The notes beneath the pieces were generated by a model that saw only the letters and a list, made by a program, of their open reading frames with translations, was not told where the DNA came from and did no database searches. Below, in pieces: positions 57,100 to 64,000 of a stretch of 64,000 nt of DNA. Location: positions 427,517,669 through 427,581,668 of the forward strand of contig NC_045429.1 of assembly GCF_902635505.1 (NCBI RefSeq), given 5' to 3'. The stretch's first letter is position 1; each line of letters starts with the position of its first letter. The position numbers were made by a program, and so were the translations under genes. This DNA comes from Sarcophilus harrisii. Its lineage: Eukaryota; Chordata; Mammalia; Dasyuromorphia; Dasyuridae.

Positions 57100-58450
57100 C
57101 ATATCACAATCTGGGTAGTATGCATTTGAAGCTATATTTTTTCCAAATAGTATTTCCCCTCCCCAATTACATGTCAAGGCAATTTTTTCATTCATTTTCA
57201 CAGGATTTTGAATTCCAATTTTTCCCTCCCTACCTTCTCTTCCTAAAATGGTAGACAATTTGATAATTTATACATGTGATAATATGTAGAATATATTTCC
57301 ATAATAATCACAATTGTAAAAGAAGGAACAAGTCAAAAGAAAAAAACAATGAAAATGAATAATGCAAGTGAAAAAAGTATGCTTTGATTTGCATTTAGAG
57401 TCCAACAGTTCTTTATCTGGATGTGGATAATATTTTCCTTCATGAGTCCTTAGTACTTGTCTTGGATCATTGCATTACTGAAAAGAACTGAATCATTCAT
57501 AGTTTATTATCACATAATGTTGCTGATACTATGTACAATATTTTCCTGGTTCTGTTCATTTCATTTGTACATGTCTTTCAAGGTTTTTCTGAAATCCACC
57601 TGTTCATCATTTCTTATTGCACAGTAATATTCCATTACATTCATGTAATACAGCTTGTTCAGCTATAATTCAATTGATTACTATTCCCTCAATTTTCAAT
57701 ATTTTGACATCATGAAAAGGACTGCTATGAAAATTTTTACACATGTAGGTCCTTTCTCCCTTTTAAGTGATCTCTTTGGGAAACAAACCTAGTAGTGGTA
57801 TTTCTGGATCAAAGGGTGTGTACAGTTTGGTTGCTCTTTGGGCATGGTTCCAAATTGCTCTCCAGAATGGTTAGAGAAGTTCACAACTCCACCAATAGTG
57901 CAATGATGTCTTGATTGTTCCACTTTCCAACATTTATCATTTTTTAAATCATCTTAGCCAATCTGATAATATGAGGTGGTTCCTCAAAGTTGTTTTAATT
58001 TGATTTTTCCTACTAAAAAGTGATTTATAGCACTGCTTCATTTGCTTATAGATAGCTTTGATGTCTTCATCTGAAAACTGCCTGTTTATGTCCTTTGACC
58101 ATTTATCAACTAGGGAATGACTTATATTCTTATACATTTAGCACTCTATATTTTTGAGAAATTAGGCCTTTATCATAGATACTTTCTGTAAACATTGTTT
58201 CCCACTTTTCTGCTTTCCTTTTGATCTTGGTTGTATCAGTTTTATTTGCACCAAAGTTTTTTAATTTGTATAATCAAAATGATCTATTTTACATTTTGTA
58301 ATATTCTCTATGTCTTGTTTGGTTATGAATCTGTAAGTCCTTTAACTTTTCCTTTAAGAATTTGGATACTATACTGGGTTTTATTTCCCAGGTCAATGTT
58401 TTTTTTTTCCCATTAAAATCCTTGGAATTCTCCAATGGTTCAGCTTCAGA
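57100..58450 (-). mobile_element. L1 3' UTR and end of ORF2, decayed
   Basis: Antisense order: a GTATGCTTTGATTTGCATTT section, CTGGATCAAAGGGTGTGTAC, GCTCTCCAGAATGGTTAGAG, then a GAAAACTGCCTGTTTATGTC section. Confidence 0.7.
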
Positions 58451-58479
58451 AATGATTTTATCAATGGAAATGACATTTT

Positions 58480-58567
58480 GTCATTAGGTTGTTTTCAGTC
58501 ATGTCTGCCTCAGATTCATGCATGGCCCCATTTAGGGTTTTCTTGGCAAATATAGTAGAGTGAGTAT
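58480..58567 (-). mobile_element. MAR1-type SINE fragment
   Basis: TAGGTTGTTTTCAGTCATGT, then CCCATTTAGGGTTTTCTTGG and CAAATATAGTAGAGTGA: the reverse 3' part of MAR1. Confidence 0.6.
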
Positions 58568-58574
58568 CCCGTAA

Positions 58575-58935
58575 TACAGTGATTCAAGACAATTCCAATA
58601 GATTTGGGATAAAAAAATGCCTTTCATATCCTGAGAGAGAACTATAGAGACTGAAAGTGGATTGAACCATTCTATTTGCACTTTTCTTTGGTTTATTCTT
58701 CTCATGGTTTTTCCCTTTTGTTTTGAGTTTTTTTTCACAACATGACTTATATGGAAATATGTTTAAAATAATTTTAGATGTATAGCCTATGTCAGATTGC
58801 TTACTGTCTTGGGGAGAGGGAGAGTTGAGGAAGAGAGGGAGAAAAATTTGGAACTCAAAGGCTTACAAAAATGAATGTTGAAAGCTATCTTTACATATAA
58901 TTGGAAAACTAAAATGTTACTGAGGGAAAAAAAAA
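58575..58935 (+). mobile_element. L1 3' end, sense orientation
   Basis: GAGAGAGAACTATAGAGACT, GATTGCTTACTGTCTTGGGG, then AAAAATTTGGAACTCAAAGG and an A-rich end. This is the 3' tail of a common marsupial L1. Confidence 0.7.
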
Positions 58936-60640
58936 TAGAATTAGGGATCTAGGAATGAGAAGATAAACCAGAAGACAAGTGAGGGAGGCAAGGAAAGAAA
59001 GATGTGTCATCATTTTAGATAGATGAAAAGGAAAACCTCAGATGTGCGGAGGAGGGTTCAGCTTTGAAATTCAGTTCTTTTTGATTAGATTATTTCTTTA
59101 TAAGTCATTTTCATTTCTTCCTTCATCTTCCTTCTTCATTCTCACCATTTCCCAATCACCAAACACCCTCTCATGTCAGACCAAGAATGAGTCCCTTTCC
59201 TCTCGTGTGTTATGATAAGCCTCCCAGATGATAGCCGCAGTCTATTCCTATACACCACTTTCACATTTCAATGATGTTTCCCTTTTCTAAATTCTTTTTT
59301 TCTGTTCCCTTCCTGACCACTTCCCCATTTTCCACTATGCATCTTCATTCCCTTCCTTTTGCAAAGATTTGAACTCCCTGGAATGTCTATCTCTATCTAT
59401 AGATTTTACTCCCTTAAGGCTCCCAAAACATCCTTCAAGGAAAAGGGTAAAAGAAAAGATTAATTTAATATAATTCTCAAAAATCCTAGAATATGAAAGG
59501 GCTGTGTCTGAGAATGTGAGGAATATAGAAAAGGAAATTTTATGCTCAGTCTTAGGGACATGATGAGAAGGAATATAATGGCTCAACAACTTAACTCTGA
59601 GAGATTTTGGTTATAGCCACTGGAAAATTAAAAGAAAAACTATTTTTGTTTGCTTTAATAGGGATATGTAAATTAAGCATTTATTTTAACCTTTCCCTCA
59701 TTATTTTTATTAATTAACTATATGCAACATTTCCCTTCATTCATTCATTTATTTCCCCCTTCTTTTTACTAAACCTCTGGAGTACTATTGTAGTCCTTCT
59801 TATTGAAATTCAAATGATTTAGAATAACAGGAGTCCTTGGATGTGATCTAATTCAACTTATTATTTTACAGATGGGGTAAAGAAGGGATAGCCACATTTG
59901 CATTTGGGAGAACACAGTGTTTAATTCAAAACCACAAAACTTGAGTCTGAACCTCTCTGTTCATACCTACTCATGGAAGCTGGCACCTGACATGCTGGAA
60001 TACTGTCTTTGATTTTTATGACAAAAGCCAATTTGAGTTATACAGTCACACAGTCGCAAGTAAACAAACTCATAATTATGCCACTCAGTGACAAAGTTAC
60101 AGGGGGATACATAGTCATACATGCTTACTAGACTGAGTTATCCTTCTCCTCTTCCCCCATTCCACTTCCCTCATCTGGCTTCTGGAGTATTCTCTAATCC
60201 CTGATCTCTAACTCTCTAGACAAAGGTTGAACCAATATTTTCCCCTTTCTACCACAAAGTAAAGTTGGATTTTTTCTTTTGTTTTAACAATGGTTTATTT
60301 AGGAAAATAAACCATAAACAATGTCAATAACACAGAGGAAAGAGTCCCCCAAAGGCCAGTATTATTGGATAATTAGAGGCATTTACACAATAATATATTT
60401 TGATAATTATTTACCCTTTTCCCTTCCAACCCTTCTGTCTTTTTACATGGGTGAATAAATGAGTGAATGAACAAGTTAATAAAAAAGTCTTTAGCATAAA
60501 TTTAATACACTTCATTATATAATTAATATTTTTTTCAGGGCCAGTCAGGTGTATTATAAATAGAGCACCAGATCTGGAATCAATTCTGACTCCAACACTA
60601 ACACACATTCACAACATAGATATTCTAATAGTCACACACA
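58936..60640. other. Unassigned spacer
   Basis: Mostly unassigned. A weak MIR-like stretch lies at about 59815-59900 (ATTATTTTACAGATGGGGTA). No coding signal. Confidence 0.4.
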
Positions 60641-61485
60641 TGAATAATATAGTTAGCAAGAGGAAGGAATTGCATTGCAATACAAAAGACTAAATTGTTT
60701 TGATTACATGAAATTGAAGAGGTTTTTGCACAAACAAAATCAATGCATATAGGATAAAAAAGAGAAGCAGATAATTGGTGAAAGATAATCTTTGTATCAT
60801 ATAACTCTGATAATGCATGAAGAGCATTCTTTAAAGTTTACAAAATTCTCATTTGCTATTGGATAAGGTTTCTGTATCCAATATGTGTACACAGGCCCAC
60901 TAAAAGCATTGGTGATGGAACTGTGCATTAGTGCAATCATTTTTGGAAAGCAATTTGGAATTAACAAAAATAAATAGGCTGAAATGCCTATATGTTTTGA
61001 ACCAGTGATTCCCATTGCTAGGAATACATTCAGAAGAGGTTATTGAAAAGTAAAATACTACATATAGACTAATCCAAGTCAGTGATCATTGATTGGAGAA
61101 TATGGTACATGAATGTAATAAAATACTACTGGGCTGTCAGAAATAACAAAATAATAAATACAGAGAAGCATGGAAAGATTCTGTAAAATGAAGTAGAGAC
61201 AAAACAACATACGCAATGACCATATTAATGTACATAGAAAAAAGAAATAAAGATGAACACCGCAAAACTATAAAAAAAATAAACTTGGTCTCAAAAAAGG
61301 AGATATAAGAAGACATCTTTTTCTCTACCAAGACAACGTTGGATGGAGCCACAGATATAGAATAGTATATAGTATCAGTTTTTTAGGATATATATTTTTC
61401 TTCTTTCTGTTTTTTTTTCCTATGGTAAATATAGGCAATGTAAAACAAAATATGTCAACAAAAATCTTTTTTTAAAAACAAAATT
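60641..61485 (+). mobile_element. L1 end of ORF2 and 3' UTR, sense orientation
   Basis: AAATTGAAGAGGTTTTTGCA, CACTAAAAGCATTGGTGATG, a TTTTGGAAAGCAATTTGGAA section and AATGCCTATATGTTTTGAAC follow the sense L1 order to an A-rich end. Confidence 0.65.
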
Positions 61486-62400
61486 TCCCCAATAGAAAGT
61501 AAATTCCTTGGAGGCAATAAGATTTTTTCTTCCTGTTTTTCTATCTCCATCATTTAGCACAGAACTTTGTGCACATAGGTGCTTACACACATGCTATAAT
61601 GAATGATAGAGTATAACTCATTTTATTATTACTTGAAAGACACAATAAATGCAAAAGCAAATTATAAATACCAAAACATGAAGCTGCTGCCATGATTTTG
61701 ATAGTGGGGATTGATTTTTGCTTTACAAATTAGTTTCAAAGTTTTAAAAATCCACTAAACCCCACAAAATGCTAAGAACAAAGAACAATGGGATGCTGGA
61801 TGTAATGCAAAACTCACTGGATGCAAACCTCACTGTATGAGTGCCAACTATCACATAACTAATATTGATTCTACCAATCATGAAAATGAACTATATCTTT
61901 GTTATTTTCAACCTTAAAAAACAGAACACCTATGGAAAATTTCCATTCATGAATTCCCCACTTAAGTCCTAATTCAATACTTCATTACTGTGGGAAGGTT
62001 TCTTTGCATACTCTGAGGTTACACCAATGGTATATGAACTCTGACAGGTTGGCTTAAGCTAGAAAGGCTTAGAATATGGGTCCAGTAATGCCTAATACCA
62101 GAGAGCCAGCCTGATTAAGTTCAGAGAGGTATATAATCGAGTTTATCATAGGTTAATGGATTTTTCAGCCAGATTGACTTTTAAAAGTCATTTATTGTAT
62201 TATACTCTGGTTGTGACCTTAGTCAGCAAAGAGAATCATGAGACTGACAAGATGATGGATCTTTAATATATTGAAATGTTCTAATAAGAAACTAGACCTG
62301 ATTCAATCTGGTTTGTAATTCATCTTCTCCCACTTACCCCTGCCCACTCCTAATTCATAGAAAAAGTTAGTATATTCTTTCTTATCTATTGCTACTGACA
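61486..62400. other. Unassigned spacer
   Basis: No feature recognised. Confidence 0.4.
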
Positions 62401-62700
62401 CACAACTCCTCAACTCTTTTGGGCATAATTCCAAATTGCTCTCCAGAATGGTTGGATCAGTTTACAGCTCTGCCAACAATGTATTAGTATTCTAGTTTTC
62501 CTACATTCCCTCCAAAATTTATCATTATCTTTGCCTGTCATTTTAGCCAATCGGAGAGGTTTATAGTGTACCTCAAATTTGTATTTCTCTGATCAATAGT
62601 GATTTAGAACATTTTTTCATATGACGAGAAATGGTTCTAATTTCTTCATCTGAAAATTGTCTGTTAATATCCTTTGTCCATTATCAATTTATAAGAAATG
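62401..62700 (-). mobile_element. L1 3' UTR fragment
   Basis: GCATAATTCCAAATTGCTCT, CAGAATGGTTGGATCAGTTT and GATTTAGAACATTTTTTCAT. Confidence 0.7.
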
Positions 62701-63144
62701 AATCTGAGAGGTAAAAACTATGCCTTGTTCTCAGCAGGAGTTAATTTTTTGGGGGAAATTAATAAAATAAAATTAATCTGCTTTTAAAAAGAAAAGAAAA
62801 CCAAATTGCAGCAAAAATGAAAAAAATTCAATATTTAAAATGAAGTAACTATCAGAAACTATCCCAACTATATATTGAAAATATTAATAACTTATATGAA
62901 GTGGATTAATTTTAACAAGAACATAAAATAACCAGATTAACAATTAAGTCAACAAACATTTATTAATTGCCTACTATATTCAGACACATTGTAGAGCAGA
63001 AATATATCCCTTAGTTAATCTAATAGGAGGACAAAAGATTGAACCATATAAATGAATCTTTGCTTTCCCTTTCTCCCTCCCAATTCTTGGAATAAGATAT
63101 ATTTGCATTTTTTCAGGTCTTCAAAGAACAATTAATTTCTAAAG

Positions 63145-64000
63145 CTTTTTTATTTACAAAATATATGCATGGGTAGTTTTTCAACAATTACCCTTGCAAA
63201 GCCTCCTGTTCCAAATTATTCCTCCTTTCCCTCACCTCCTCCTCTAGATGGCAGGTAGTCCAATACATGTTAAATATATTAAAATATATGTTAAATCCTC
63301 TCTCTCTCTCTCTCTGTATACATATATACATACATATACACACATTTATACAGTTATCTTGCTGCGCAAGAAAAATTGAATCAAGAAGAAAAAAAAACTG
63401 AGAAAGAAAATAAAATGCAAGCAAACAACAACATAAAGAGTGAGAATGATATGTTGTGGTCCACATAGTTTCCATGGTCCTCTCTCTGGGTGTAAATAGT
63501 TCTCTTCATCACTGAACAATTAGAATTGGTTTGAATCATCTCATTGTTGAAGAGAGCCACATCCATCAGAATTGATAATCGTATAGTTTTGTTGTTGCCA
63601 TGTATAATGATCTCTTTGTTCTGCTCTTTTCACTTAGCGTCAGTTCATATAAGTCTCTCCAGGTCTCTCTGAAATCATCCTGCTGGTTGTTTCTTACAGA
63701 ATAATAATATTTCATAACATTCATATGCCATAATTTATTCAGCCATTCTTCAATTGATGGGTATCCACTCAGTTTCCAGTTTCTTGCCACTACAAAGAGG
63801 GCTGCCACAAACATTTTTGCACATGTGGGTCCCCTTCCCTACTTTAAGATCTAGTTGGGACATAAGCCCAGTAGAAATACTGCTGGGTCAAAGGGTATGC
63901 ACAGTTTGATAACTTTTTGAGCATAATTCTAAATTGCTCTACATGGTTGGATCCATTCACAGTTCCACCAACAATGTATTACTTTCTCAGTTTTTCCACA
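63145..64000 (-). mobile_element. L1 3' end, runs off the window
   Basis: Antisense L1 tail from GCTTTTTTATTTACAAAATA, with a (CT)n/(TA)n insert at 63298-63350, through CTCTCTGGGTGTAAATAGTT and CAAAGGGTATGCACAGTTTG to the last base. It is the best preserved L1 tail here. Confidence 0.85.

Overview
The window looks like nuclear DNA from a marsupial, in the part of the epidermal differentiation complex that carries the S100 fused-type (filaggrin / hornerin / filaggrin-2) genes. Two things point there. First, there are minus-strand genes with a short S100 exon, a large third exon that begins with an EF-hand, and kilobases of Ser/Gly/His/Arg/Gln-rich tandem repeats. Second, the repeat background is marsupial: tRNA-type SINEs of the MAR1/WSINE kind, many L1 copies with marsupial-type 3' ends, MIR/THER-type SINEs, and an old L3/CR1 remnant. 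I cannot fix the species; an Australian marsupial is my guess. Layout, left to right: unit A (1-3930) is the 5' part of one S100 fused-type gene on the minus strand: TATA promoter, exon 1, intron 1 and exon 2. Exon 3 would lie left of the window. A 651-bp solo retroviral LTR sits inside exon 2, flanked by a perfect 6-bp target duplication. From 3930 to 15640 is a LINE-rich spacer that includes a 5.08-kb L1 with 14-bp target duplications. Unit B (about 15640-25440) is a complete-looking gene: promoter and exon 1 near 23800, exon 2 at 22842-22689, exon 3 at 20979-17095, 1338 residues in all, uninterrupted. From 25440 to 38580 is a second spacer of L1, SINE and L2-like fragments plus unassigned sequence. 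Unit C (about 38580-48660) is the third paralogue: promoter and exon 1 near 47900, exon 2 at 47010-46851, exon 3 at 45276-40173. Its repeat region holds about 900 bases of deletion-rich sequence that looks like unpolished read data or real decay, plus one extra base near the 3' end. From 48660 to 64000 no gene is visible, only SINEs, L3 and L1 fragments, AT microsatellites and unassigned sequence. The three units share promoter, exon 1, intron 1, exon 2 and, for B and C, exon 3 and the 3' flank, so the cluster grew by whole-gene tandem duplication. MIR-type SINEs at matching places in all three units predate the duplications, while the LTR (A only), a MAR1 SINE and a TTCC microsatellite (B only) came later. 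By family knowledge, these proteins are made in the granular layer of stratified epithelium, bind calcium through the S100 part, and supply Ser/Gly/His/Arg-rich repeats for keratohyalin and the cornified envelope. Whether B and C are one-to-one with HRNR, FLG or FLG2 cannot be settled here, so no symbol is given.
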